The position numbers and the translations under genes were made by a program. A DNA stretch of 64,000 nucleotides from Reticulitermes speratus (lineage: Eukaryota; Arthropoda; Insecta; Blattodea; Rhinotermitidae): NCBI GenBank assembly GCA_021186555.1, contig JAJKFL010000006.1, positions 40,173,478-40,237,477 on the forward strand, given 5' to 3'. Shown piece after piece: positions 38,687 through 48,789 of the stretch. The notes beneath the pieces were generated by a model. It was not told where the DNA came from. It saw only the letters and a list, made by a program, of their open reading frames with translations, and did no database searches. Within the stretch, counting starts at the first letter, position 1. Each line of letters starts with the position of its first letter.

Positions 38687-39617
38687 GTAAGTACTACAGG
38701 CTGTGCATTTATTTGCTGTCACATGCAGATGGCATTAAAATCAGAAGTTAGTGAGGGTAATAACAGTATTATAGCAAGCACACTGTCACAAAGTGATAAA
38801 ACTTGGTACATAGTGTGTGTGTGTATTTTAAGTGTACATATATGTATGTAGATCATGTACTTAGTGTTGTTAAGTTGGTATAAGAACTCAGAATATTTCA
38901 CAACATGAAATTCATATCAATGCGGATCAGCAACTATATTTTACCCAGGCTGCCTGAAATTTTTTAACTTCTTGTGGAATTAGGTGTGATATTTCTATTG
39001 ATTTCAATTGTAAATTGTGTAGACAGTTACGAACAACTGGCTTTTTGCCATATTTGTTTGTAAACATATTTGTCTGTGGGAAGATCCACCCCATTTGTTC
39101 CTCAGTGACACATTTCATGAGGGCATTTTGGTAATGCTTTTTACTGAAAACTGAAACCAGAACCTGAAATGATACTTATGTATGAGTCAGAAAAATTGGG
39201 GTTGAAATTGAAGATTGTTTTCTTCTGGGGTGTGATGTGTGTAGCTCGGTACCTATGGGCCACTGTCTGCATCCCCGATGTACAGCATAATTAAAAAATT
39301 ATAACTATATGTACTAATAGATGAACAAAAGGAGGGACATGACTACACAGGCTATATTTTAAGTTCTAATTATCCAAATCAGTTACTTAACACATCACAT
39401 ATAATCACTATTATCCTTAATTTAGTCTGTAATGTCTGGTAATAGCAGACTTTAACTCTTACAGTACTGCAGCACTATTCCAAATTGGGGCAGTGGTATT
39501 AGTAGCATATTGAGAGACTGCAATGTGTGGAAGTGCATGGCTAGTGAAGATTAACAGCTGTGCAGTTAGGATGTAACACTTGTATACATTCTTATACATT
39601 TGTGTTTCTCTTTACAG

Positions 39618-39677
39618 ATGGACATATATGACTTTATAGAACCTGATCTTCCTGTACATGAACAAACACCAGGCTAA
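39618..39677 (+). CDS. PKC-like kinase last exon, cassette 1 (shortened tail)
   Basis: After a TTTACAG acceptor the exon encodes MDIYDFIEPDLPVHEQTPG and stops at TAA (39675-39677). The duplicate exon at 46009-46125 continues for a further 15 residues, with the hydrophobic motif FKDFSF. In this copy a GCTTTATTC to GCTAAATTC change creates the stop, and a deletion removes 12 bases at the exon start. A protein using this exon would lack the hydrophobic-motif phosphorylation site that stabilises AGC kinases. Confidence 0.7.
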   Translation: MDIYDFIEPDLPVHEQTPG

Positions 39678-39910
39678 ATTCAAAGGCTTCTCCTGTGAAA
39701 GGGGCAGGACAACATGAAAGCAGTGAGTATATTCCAGCAGCAACAGAGTACATCTGCGCTAACACTGCCAGTGCACTATGTAGTGGACAAAATATTTACT
39801 GGACCTTTGTCTAATAGAAAATGGAATGTGATAATATATTGCTCATGCATGTGACTATAGTCTAATGCACACAACTTATATAAAATCATAAATCATCCAT
39901 ACACATGAAC

Positions 39911-39948
39911 TCCTACATGTTTTGGTGATAAGTTGCCATCCTCAGGAA
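39911..39948 (-). ncRNA. hammerhead-like core, duplication copy 1
   Basis: On the minus strand: CCTGAGGA, TGG...CACC stem, AAAAC (expected GAAAC, a possible CpG decay), ATGTAGG, with CCT/AGG able to close stem I. The same motif is at 46452-46488 in the paralogous copy, so it predates the duplication. Likely inactive. Confidence 0.35.
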
Positions 39949-40467
39949 GACATAGTACAAAGGCATAAAAAAACAACACATGCAATTTATATACACAGCG
40001 CTAAAAATGAAATGTTAAAAATAATGGCAGCCATAAAGATGAAATGTGGATACTGCTGACAACGCGATGCTGACTTATTCTCAAATAAAATTCACTGTTG
40101 TACCACCGTTTATTTGCATGTGGTTTTATGCATCGGAACATCTAGTGTCGAAGTATTCAATCCAAAAGGATCAAGTCCTGCAAAATGGTTAATTTAAAAT
40201 TAAAACAGAACAAAATCACGTTCAAATCTCACATGGATATCATAAATGTTAATATTGTATATGTACTGTGTCCTGTTCTGTCTCATGTAGGAGAGTTTTG
40301 TGTACTGAGCTAGTGTCGTGGTGCAGATGCTGCTGTAGAAGTGTAATTGCTATGCACAAATGTAGTGGGTTTGTATCATAAGCAATTGTAAAGAAAATGA
40401 TTCATATTGTAAGTATTTTGTTCACTGATCAAATATCCATTATGTTGGTATAACTGAATATAGAAAT

Positions 40468-41830
40468 TTCCAAACAGGAACACGGCCTCGAGAGAGATGG
40501 ACAGAACAGAGACGGAGCACCACCACCAGCGCGACCACAATTCTTATAACTACGCCGGCCGTTTATATTGCAAAATCTGCCCTTTTCAGGGCCAAATGCC
40601 AATTTATGCCACATTTTCAGGCAAGTTGTTACAAGTTGTAATTTCAAGTTTAACCCAGTTAATAAGTTATTTAGTAAGTAAGTAAGTTAGTAAAGTTTAG
40701 TAACTTCAGTATAAAGTACAAAGTGATTAGTAGTAAGTTAGTAAGTAAGTTAGTTAATAAGTTAGATAAGTTATAATAAGTAGTTAAATAAGTTAGTAAG
40801 TAAGTACTAGTAAGTAATTAGTGAAGTAAGTTAGTATATTAAGTTAGTAAGTAAGTAGTGAATGTAAGTTAGTTACAATAAGTTAGTTGAAGGTATTAAG
40901 TTAAGTAGTTAGTAGTAACTTATTAAGTAAATTAGTTAATAAGTTAGTGAGTAAGTTAGTTAGTAATAAGTTACTAAGTGAGTTAGTAAAGTTACTAAGT
41001 AAGTTAGTTAATAAGTTAGTAAGTTACTAAGTAAGTTAGTAATTTAAGTTAATTAGTAAGTAGTTAGTAGTAGTTAATTAAGTTAGTAAGTAAGTTAGTG
41101 ATAGTAGTAAGTTAGTATAAGTAAGTAACTTATTAAGCAAGTTAGTTAGTTCACATCACAGCATATTATATATTAATTACTTACAGTATTAAATTTAGGT
41201 TATTTTATTTTAATTACATTTCTATTCAGTCAGCCAGAAAACATTCTTGGAACACAGAATTACTTACATCACTATATTACTTTAGCTCGAAAACACGAAT
41301 TCCAGATAGCATCACATCCCTATCTGGACTAGTGTCTCGGATGTGGATATGTAACCCTGCACGTGACGCAGGGTTACATATCCCCCCTCCAGGTCCTGTG
41401 CCTCACCGTGGCGAGGGGGTGTAACAGTGAATGATGCCTGCTTCTATGTGGAGCTGCTGTATATCAGAGAAATATTACAAGTGCTTGTAGGAAGGGCGGA
41501 TAATTGTAAGCTGACGTTTCGAATGTATATTATTGGATTTTGAATTAATTTTAAAGTTTCCTCTCATATTACATATTTTTGCTGGATTGTTTTTGCTAAA
41601 ACATGTTAATGCCCCCATACTTATGTAAGAATTTGTGTTAGAACTTTGTAGTAATTGGTCACCAAATTAACTGTTAATTTCAGTACAATTGCATCATCAG
41701 CTAGTATAGGTGTGCAATGTACGTGACACAAGAAAGTGGATTTAATTCCCTTTAAAGTTGTCATATGAAGTGGCATCCTTCACTGGCCAAAGCAGGACAC
41801 GACAAAACTTGAAATGTCTGATATCCGAAT
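40468..41830 (-). repeat. dispersed, inverted, diverged copy of the satellite unit
   Basis: Beyond the duplication boundary come about 170 bp of unique sequence, then a GTAAGTTA microsatellite (40655-41155, the reverse complement of the array spacer motif). Next is a core copy (41290-41550) in the opposite orientation, and finally the leader words GGCCAAAGCAGGACACGAC at 41777-41795. Outside a 50-bp identical block (41394-41443) it differs at roughly 12-15% of positions from the array cores. Stem-loop 1 at 41345-41383 is a perfect 16-bp stem; stem-loop 2 is at 41302-41327. Confidence 0.85.
40655..41155. repeat. GTAAGTTA microsatellite
   Basis: About 500 bp of degenerate GTAAGTTA / TTAGTAA units, forming the spacer part of the inverted satellite-like copy. 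T-tracts and the 81-86-bp sub-repeat order of the array are absent. Confidence 0.88.
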
Positions 41831-42001
41831 AGCACACACGGAGTTAGTTTTGTAAATTAAAGTTAGCGTGTTCAAGGATGTGAATATTTGTAGACATTTG
41901 CAACATCTTAACACTATAATAATATGTTACATTGTTGCTTAGAATTTCAGATTAAATTCTTAGCTTATTATGCTATACTATTTTGTTACACATGGTAAAA
42001 A

Positions 42002-42036
42002 ATTTTAAAATCCTTTTGCTGTTAGGATTTTAAAAT
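42002..42036. repeat. perfect 13-bp hairpin
   Basis: ATTTTAAAATCCT (42002-42014) and AGGATTTTAAAAT (42024-42036) are exact inverse complements around a 9-nt loop. No T-run or gene context shows a role. Confidence 0.6.
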
Positions 42037-42044
42037 CTGATTTG

Positions 42045-42240
42045 CGTAATGAAAATTGGCAGCCTCAACCTCCAGCCGCTTTTTCCCCAGGACAGAGACC
42101 CCAATTCCCCCCATGTTAGGAGGTTGGGTGGGCCTCGGAGCTAGTCTAGATGTTTTGGAGCAGAGGAAAGTCTGTTGCTCTTGCCAGAATTCGAACCCAG
42201 CTTCTCTCATGTCATAGCCTAGTCAGTATACTGACTACTT
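42045..42240 (-). repeat. tRNA-derived SINE (family E)
   Basis: On the minus strand an A-box-like AAAGTAGTCAGTATACTGA is followed about 35 bp on by a B box, GGGTTCGAATTC (42186-42200 region). A further B-box word on the + strand, CCCGGGTTCAAATCTC at 42271-42286, marks a neighbouring fragment. Boundaries are uncertain. Confidence 0.55.
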
Positions 42241-42913
42241 TATCCTGACTTCCATTTAGTTTATACGAGGTCCCGGGTTCAAATCTCAGCCCAGAGGTCA
42301 CCTACTCTTACTGAAGTTATCAATTTTCTTTACTTTCTTGAGGCAAATGTCAGGATACTGACATTATCCGAAATTAAGATCCACTTCTTTCTTCAGTAAT
42401 CACCCTACCGTCCGATGCTATGTATTTTAATGCTGACAGCCTCGCTAGATAAGTCATAAAGAACACAAGGATAGGCCTATACACAAAAGCAGCAATATGT
42501 ACGCTGTCTTCAGTTTTTGCTCCATTGTAACACTATCTGAAGTAATGCACAGGCTCTAACAGGTGAATTTACTTTTAAGGCTTTCCCTTTGAACGTCCTG
42601 CAGCAGTGTAGGCCCGAGACACGTGAGCGCCCCGGACGCGTGTCCAAATTTTGAATAATTTTCGGAGGTATTCTTTCGCTTGCCCATGGGGATTTTGAAA
42701 AGCAAATAAGGTCTAGGAGTCTTTCAACATAATCAATTATAATGCATTTTAATTATTATATTTTATATTGATATATAATAATAAGATCTTCGAGGAATGC
42801 GATATGGAGGAAAACGGAAGCACCTGAGGCTGTTACTGCTCCATAGTACACAAGATTAACATAATATATATTGTTATATTAACTTAAATATTAGTCACAT
42901 ATATGATTATTGT

Positions 42914-43196
42914 AGGAGCCGGGATAGCGTAGTCAGTATAGCGACTCGCTACGAGCTGGACGGTCCGGGATCGAATCCCGGTGGGGGCGAGATTTTCAGC
43001 ACACGTCCAGGCGGGCCCTGGGGCCCACCCAGCCTCCTATACAATGGGTAACGTGTCATTCCCTGGGGGTAAAGCGGCCGGGGCGTAGCGTTGACCACCT
43101 ACCCCCATGTAGCGCCGACGTTAAAGAAAAAGTAGAGCTATACCTCTACTCCCCCTCTGGGCCTTCATGGCCTGTTCTAGGGAGAACTTTACCTTT
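42914..43196 (+). repeat. full-length tRNA-derived SINE (family A)
   Basis: A 283-bp copy with a tRNA-like head (GGGATAGCGTAGTCAG as A box; GTCCGGGATCGAATCCC around the B box). The body contains GGGGTAAAGCGGCCGGGGCG and GTAGAGCTATACCTCTAC, and the tail is CTTTACCTTT. A perfect 14-bp target duplication, TATATGATTATTGT, flanks it at 42900-42913 and 43197-43210. It is the reference copy for the fragments at 2352, 43660, 44378 and perhaps 54640. Confidence 0.92.
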
Positions 43197-43659
43197 TATA
43201 TGATTATTGTTATTGTAAAAGTTATTGCAGAGAAAAACAGAGAACAAAATGCTTGAAAGCATTCCTAAGACGCCTTTTCCGGCACACAATAATGCTTCTG
43301 AATTGTTTAAATGAGACACTTTAGAAATTAATTATTATTTATAACTGCTACTTCACCAGAGACAAAATCAATTACTGTAGGACCAATAATAAGTTTATGA
43401 AACGTATAGTTGTGAGTGAACCTCTTCGTGTATTTCTTGGTACAGTTCCCTTGTCGCAACTCTGCTATAACGCGAGTAACAACGCTACATGAACACAAAC
43501 GACTGACTTTATAGGCTTAGCCTAAGGTACAGAGATTCTGCTGTAGAGACCTCTTAATTTTGAAACTAAAAAGAAATTTAACGAGTGCTCAGCCGAGTGA
43601 AATTGTAGCATTCGCTGCTGTAAGGACGGAAGGCACTAATTTGTGTACCCCTGCACACT

Positions 43660-43830
43660 TGCGACTGCTACCGGCCATACTGTGAAACCCAGGCTCCTAG
43701 ACATTGGCTTCCAGTGTCTCTTTTTCCAGGGGTAAAATGGCCGTGGCTCGAAGTCAACCAATCACCTCCATCTAGTGCTGAGGTTAAGAATGAGTGTAGC
43801 TATGCCTCCTTTACCACATGTGACATTCAT
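43660..43830 (+). repeat. SINE family A, diverged fragment
   Basis: It shares the body of the full copy: CCAGGGGTAAAATGGCCG, a GTCAACC word, CATCTAGTGCTGAGGTTAAG and GTAGCTATGCCTC. The tRNA head is not recognisable. Confidence 0.7.
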
Positions 43831-43989
43831 GTAGTGCTTTGGGGGGGGGGGGCGTTGGGCCCTGCAGCAGAAGCTTAAGCACAGCCTTAAGGCTTATTGT
43901 GCAACCCTGTGATGAAGATGATTGGTTTTTTTTGTAATGAACTTTTGGGTTCCATAAAGTGCGGGGAATTTCTTGACTAGCAGAGGACC

Positions 43990-44245
43990 TGTTAGCTTCT
44001 CAAGAAGGACTCTGCTCCATGGAGTTATTAGGACCTACAGTGCTGGACTGCCAAAGGAACTCTAATATCCAAAACAGACTGAAAATAGACAACATAGCAG
44101 ATTTGAAAGCACACCAGAGAAACTGGTTAGATCACCTGAAACAAATGGGTAAGTATCGACTACCAAGATTGGCTCTCCAATACCGGCCCAAGGGACGTTG
44201 GGACATAGGATGACCTAGACAAAGATGGAAAGACTAAGAACACCC
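43990..44245 (+). pseudogene. non-LTR retrotransposon C-terminal fragment
   Basis: The frame from 44019 encodes LDCQRNSNIQNRLKIDNIAD, HQRNWLDHLKQM and RLPRLALQYRPKGRWDIG, a stop, then PRQRW. The NWLDHL...RLPR...GRRD-GRPRRRW layout is the usual end of LINE reverse transcriptase proteins. Only this end remains. Confidence 0.75.
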
Positions 44246-44377
44246 CAAGCTTAAAAGGAACAGGTTCTGGGACCTAAGCCTTAAATATGTTTATGTTGAT
44301 TATCAAAATTGGTGGCAATATCGCACATATTACTAGTACATGCGACTCCATTAACTGAGCGTTTTACCATCAGGCAA

Positions 44378-44605
44378 AGTAGAGTAGTGACAGTGGCTAA
44401 GCCATGGGCCGAATGTCTGAGGAATAATGGTTTGATTCCTAGCAGGGGCAAGAGATTTCCAGAGCAGCTGTGGACACCATGCTGTTTCCTGTGCAATGGG
44501 TCCCAGGGCCTCTTTCACTGGGGGTAAAGCAGCAACGGCATTAAGTTGACCCCTCGCCTTATGTAGTGCTGAGGATAAGAAGTGGTGGAACTGTACCTCC
44601 AATCT
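44378..44605 (+). repeat. SINE family A copy
   Basis: The B box is GGTTTGATTCCTAGCAGGGGC at 44430-44450. The body has GCAATGGGTCCCAGGGCCTC and GGGGGTAAAGCAGCAACGGC, and it ends AACTGTACCTCC. It is diverged from the 42914 copy and lies just left of duplication copy 2. Confidence 0.8.
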
Positions 44606-44874
44606 GTCATGTCTTACCTTAGCTGTAGCTTTAGACTAGCATCCCAGAAACATAATACTGTTGTGTGTTTACATAATTGGTGTTATGAAAGTCAGCTCTG
44701 TGATAATGTGTACAACGATATGCCTGAATGCTGCAACAAAACCCAGCTCAGTGCCACGCTATTAAAACTGTACATCAGTTATGGACAGTTTGTTTACAAA
44801 CTTGCAACATTTGTGAGGAGCAAAGCTGCAGTGAGTGGAGTGCAAGTGCATTAATTCTTTGATTTTGTTTTTAG

Positions 44875-45010
44875 TTTCTGATGATGGGACCCTTCAAGAA
44901 GGCTGGTGGACCGTGATGACATAAGAAGCCATCCGTTCTTCAAAAGTGTCGACTGGGAAGAACTGGAGAAGAAACATGTGCGACCACCCATCCAACCAAA
45001 ATGTGTGAAA
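44875..45010 (+). pseudogene. PKC-like kinase penultimate exon, cassette 2 (1-bp frame error)
   Basis: The acceptor TTTTTAG and donor GTAAGT are kept, but the exon is 136 bp, one more than its duplicate. An extra G in ATGATGGGACCC shifts the frame, and the phase-0 reading stops after FLMMGPFKKAGGP. In the other frame the exon encodes DPSRRLVDRDDIRSHPFF and KSVDWEELEKKHVRPPIQ, closer to PKC consensus (SHPFF, INW-LE, PPF-P) than cassette 1. Either a real single-base lesion or a consensus error in a G run; the good preservation of the rest favours a recent event or an error. Confidence 0.75.
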
Positions 45011-46008
45011 GTAAGTAGGACAGATTCTGCATTCATTTCTTGTCATATGCAGTTGGCATTAAGACTAGAAGTTAGCAAGGACACTGTCACAAAGTGGTAA
45101 AACTTGACAGGTATTCTGTATGTGTGTGTGTATTATAAATGTTCATGTCTGTATGTACATCATGTACTTTAACGTGTTTTTAAGTTGGTGTAAAATACAG
45201 ATTATTCCACAGCATAAGATTCACATCAATGAGGATCAGCAACTGTATTTTACCCGAAGTTTTTAAATGTCTTCTGCAATCAGGCATCATATTTCTATTC
45301 ATGTCAAATGTAAATTGTGTAGACAGTTATGAAGGACTGGCTTTCTACCATATTTGTTTCTTAATATATTTCCCTGTAAGAAGATCAATCTCACTTGTTC
45401 CTCAGTGACACACTTCATGAGGGCACTTTGGTAACACTTTTTACTGAAAACTGAAATTGAAATGATACTTATGTATGAGTCAGAAAAATCGGGGCTGAGA
45501 CTGAAGATAGCTTTCTTCTGGGGTGTGATGCTGTGTAGCTCGGTAGCTATGGGCCACTGTCTGCATCCCCAAGGTACAGGATAATTAAAAAACTATAACT
45601 ATATGTACTAATAGATGAACAAAAGGAGGGACATGTTTCATAATTCACATGGCTTGCATGGCACACCTAAAATGTCTATCACTTTCAAAGACAGGCATTA
45701 TTTTATGTGACAGTGTCTTGTTTCAGAGGTGACACTGATGTGCTATATTTTAAGTTCTAATTATCCAAATCAGTTACTTAACACATCACATATCATCACT
45801 ATTTTCCTTAATTTAGTCTGTAACGTCCGGTAACAGCAGACTTTAACTCTTACAGTACTGCAGCGCTATTCCAAATTGGGGCAGTGGTATTAGTACCATA
45901 TTGAGAGACTGCAATGTGTGGCAGTCCATGGCTAGTGAAAATTAACAGCTGTGCAGTTAGGATGTAACACTTGTATACATTCTTATACATTTGTGTTTCT
46001 CTTTACAG

Positions 46009-46125
46009 ACGCACAACAGTCCAGTGAACATATATGACTTGGTAACACCTGTTCTTCCTGTTGGTGGCGAAGACCAGGCTTTATTCAAAGACTTCTCCTT
46101 CTGTGAATGGGACAGGACATCGTGA
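46009..46125 (+). CDS. PKC-like kinase last exon, cassette 2 (full tail)
   Basis: A 38-residue terminal exon after a CTTTACAG acceptor, phase 0, stop TGA at 46123-46125. It reads THNSPVNIYDLVTPVLPVGG then EDQALFKDFSFCEWDRTS. FKDFSF fits the AGC hydrophobic motif F-x-x-F-S/T-F/Y, whose Ser is phosphorylated in PKCs. TP in LVTPV could serve as a turn-motif site, although it lies closer to the hydrophobic motif than usual. It follows the 44875-45010 exon across a ~1-kb intron. Only this cassette has the complete regulatory tail. Confidence 0.8.
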   Translation, partial: THNSPVNIYDLVTPVLPVGGEDQALFKDFSFCEWDRTS

Positions 46126-46251
46126 AAGCAGTGAGCATATTCCAGCAGCAACAGAGTACATCTGCACTAACACTGCCAGTGCACCATGTAGTGGACAAAA
46201 TATTTACTGGACCTTTGTCTAATAGAAAATGGAATGTGCGAATATAATATT

Positions 46252-46361
46252 GTAATCTGTGGTCTTTTGGGTGATTACACGGCGTCGTGTGGTAATTATT
46301 TACCGACGTTTCGGGACAACGTGTCGGTCCCATCTTCACGGGTCGAGATCCAAGAAGGAAG
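46252..46361 (-). mobile_element. short hammerhead-bearing insertion with 12-bp TSD
   Basis: The 110-bp insertion is flanked by GAATATAATATT at 46240-46251 and 46362-46373. The paralogous site near 39835-39845 lacks it, giving an empty site. On the minus strand it carries GTGAAGATGGGACC, GTTGTCCCGAAACGTCGG and then TACC. It resembles one arm of the 5945-6116 foldback. Confidence 0.8.
46302..46342 (-). ncRNA. hammerhead-ribozyme-like core
   Basis: Minus strand: GTGAAGA (canonical CUGANGA with its first base changed), stem II GGGAC / GTCCC, GAAAC, then GTC and GGT, which can pair with the ACC upstream. The layout fits the minimal hammerheads known in Penelope-like elements. The changed first core base may abolish cleavage. 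Confidence 0.5.
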
Positions 46362-46451
46362 GAATATAATATTATTTGCTCCATGCATTGTGGCTATAGT
46401 CATAAATGCTCACAACTTATATAAAATCGTAAATCATCCATACACATGAAC

Positions 46452-46488
46452 TCCTACATGTTTTGGTGATAAGTTGCCATTCTCAGGA
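46452..46488 (-). ncRNA. hammerhead-like core, duplication copy 2
   Basis: Counterpart of 39911-39948 with the same AAAAC in place of GAAAC; the first core base is also altered (CTGAGAATGG). Decayed. Confidence 0.3.
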
Positions 46489-47142
46489 AGACATAGTACA
46501 AAGGCATAAAAAACCAACACATGCAATTTATATACACAGCGCTAAAAATAAAATGTTAAAAATAATGGCAGCCATAAAGATGAAATGTGGATACTGCTGA
46601 CTTATTCTCAAATAAAATTCACTGTTGTACCACTGTTTATCTTGCATGTGGTTTTATGCATCGGAACATCTAGTGTCGAAGTATTCAATCCAAAAGGATC
46701 AAGTCCTGCAAAATGGTTAATTTAAAATTGAAACAGAACAAAATCACGTTCAAATCTCACATGGATATCATTAATGTTAATATTGTATATGTACTGTGTG
46801 CTGTGTCCTGTTCTGTCTCATGTAGGAGAGTTTTGTGTACTGAGCTAGTGTCGTGGTGCAGATGTTGTTGTAGAAGTGTAATTGCTATGCACAAATGTAG
46901 TGGGTTTGTATCATAAGCAATTGTAAAGAGATGAATCATATTGTAAGTATTTTGTTCACTGATCAAATACTCCATTATGTTGATATAACTGAATATAGGA
47001 ATTTCCAAACAGTTCATGCACCTTCCTGTGTGACAAGTTTTCATTACAGTCATGGTGTACTGTATGACACCAACTAGTGCTCTAAATAGTAATTATTCAA
47101 TGTTGTGTGATGAATATATGAAACTTTTGTAATGGTATATTA

Positions 47143-47148
47143 AATAAA
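47143..47148 (+). promoter_or_regulatory. possible polyadenylation signal
   Basis: AATAAA about 1 kb beyond the stop of cassette 2, followed by T-rich sequence. Plausible for the kinase transcript, but no cleavage-site evidence exists in sequence alone. Confidence 0.35.
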
Positions 47149-47149
47149 T

Positions 47150-47735
47150 TGGTATTTTTTCTGTATGTTGTTTATCATTTGCACCACCTGCGCTCAGAAT
47201 CAAACCTCTCCTTACATACATGCATCAAAGCATCGTGGGAAAATGCTGAAACATATGGCAGGGGCAACTGCACATACAGCATTTGAGGAGAGTCAAAGTA
47301 ATGAATCATAAGTTATTAAAAATAATGGGTGAATAACATATTTATGTCCTTTGGTGAATCGTCAAATTACCAATACCATTGCTCAACATGCACACACACA
47401 TTGAAAGCTTGATACCCAATAAATGGTAGAAACAAAAAACCCTTGTATGGTGGTGCAACCGTTAATAATTTAATAAAACCACGACTCCTTGGCCACACCA
47501 CCCAGCAGGGAAGTTACTAACACAGCCATCTCTGGTCCAAACTATAATTTCAAGAATTTACAGATCATGCTCAAATCACAGAGGTTCATACAGAAAGCAA
47601 TTAATCAGTGCAATGTTGGAGGAGGTAAGGGATGCAGAAAGGGTGACAGAGCCAAAGAGTGTCCACATTGATAACATAATAAAGCGATAATCTGTCACTG
47701 TACACAGTAATTCTATCGTGGTAATGATAAAGTTG
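47150..47735. other. no gene recognised
   Basis: Flank downstream of the kinase locus. Short open frames without recognisable motifs. Confidence 0.5.
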
Positions 47736-47737
47736 GC

Positions 47738-47885
47738 GACAAGTGAGCTGGTCCCTCGTCCAGAGGAGTCCTACCGACTGTGGTGTGTCTCAAATGTGTG
47801 TGATCATGAAACCTCGACGAAACAAGGAGGCCCAGGCCCATATAGGGCTGTCGAGCCATAGGAGGGGGGAACAGAAGAAGATAAA
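47738..47885 (+). repeat. SINE family C, 5'-truncated
   Basis: Matches the reverse complement of 61865-62010: GAGCTGGTCCCTCGTCCAGA, GGAGTCCTAC, a GTGATC(A/G)TGAA word and GGGCTGTCGAGCCA. The tRNA head is missing. Confidence 0.8.
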
Positions 47886-48294
47886 GTTGACAGTTTTTAG
47901 GTGCACTATATTGCAAAGGGGAAGTAACAGCTTCCCACTTGCTTAACGTCTGCACTAGATGTAGGTGAGTGACTCTATTTATTGTGTATCATTTAATGAC
48001 ACTCTCAGTATCTCAGACTACCTATGCAGCATCCAATGATGGAATGATCACTCTACTTAATTACTTATGAAGTGGAAGGACATGATATAAATCACAAATT
48101 TTTTATCAAATTCTTGCAGAACTGATTCAAGTAGGAGGGAGGTAGGACAGGTGCATTTGAGATCCACAAACTTATTACTTAAATTGGAATAAAGAATATA
48201 GGCCTCAACAATGAAGGAGCATGAAGCAAAGACGTAGTAATTATCAACGCATACCACTGTAATCAGCTACATTAAATTTTATCCAACATTATTC
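47886..48294. other. no gene recognised
   Basis: Unassigned sequence between a SINE and an RTE relic; it may include decayed upstream parts of that RTE copy. Confidence 0.4.
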
Positions 48295-48789
48295 GTTCAA
48301 GTTAACTCCAAGTGTAGATGAAATTATGTGGGACCATCAGTGTGGATTTCAATGGAACAGATCAACTGTTGGTCACATACTGTGTGTTCATCAAATACTC
48401 AAGAGTAAATGGAAATACAGAGGAGGAGTGTATCAGCTATTTATAGACTTCAACAACATTTGCATTCAGTTTCGAAGAAGTTTTGTGTGATCATCTCCCT
48501 GAGTTTGGTATCCCCATGAAACTACTTATGTTCATAAAAATGTGTTTCAATTAAACCCATGGTAAAACCCGGAAAAGCAAATATTTGTCTGATACATTTC
48601 CTATTTAGACTAGTTTTAAAACAAATGTATGATTTATCACCATTGCTTTTCAACTTCACTTGAGAATATACCATTAGGAAGGTTCAACCAAACCACGTAG
48701 GGTTGAAACTGAATGTAGCACATATGCTTCTGGTCTATGCTCACTGTAAATTTATTGGGCAACAACATGGTAGAAAACAAGCAGAGAAG

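Larger units (their letters stand above)
38327..40467 (+). repeat. segmental duplication, copy 1 (kinase 3' exons)
   Basis: From AATACTGTTGTGTGTTTACA to AATTTCCAAACAG this stretch aligns along nearly its whole length with 44656-47010, by eye at roughly 90% identity, including both exons, introns and 3' flank. Copy 1 lacks about 110 bp found at 45637-45744 and the 46240-46361 insertion of copy 2. Its right limit coincides with the start of the satellite-like element. Confidence 0.9.
44656..47010 (+). repeat. segmental duplication, copy 2 (kinase 3' exons)
   Basis: Aligns with 38327-40467. It contains the second versions of both exons and of the 3' flank. Differences include an extra ~110-bp stretch (45637-45744) and the hammerhead-like insertion at 46240-46373. 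Confidence 0.9.

Noticed and set aside
42914-42990. A possible functional tRNA gene.
   Set aside because: The A and B boxes belong to a 283-bp element with a SINE body and a 14-bp target duplication; the acceptor stem does not pair convincingly.
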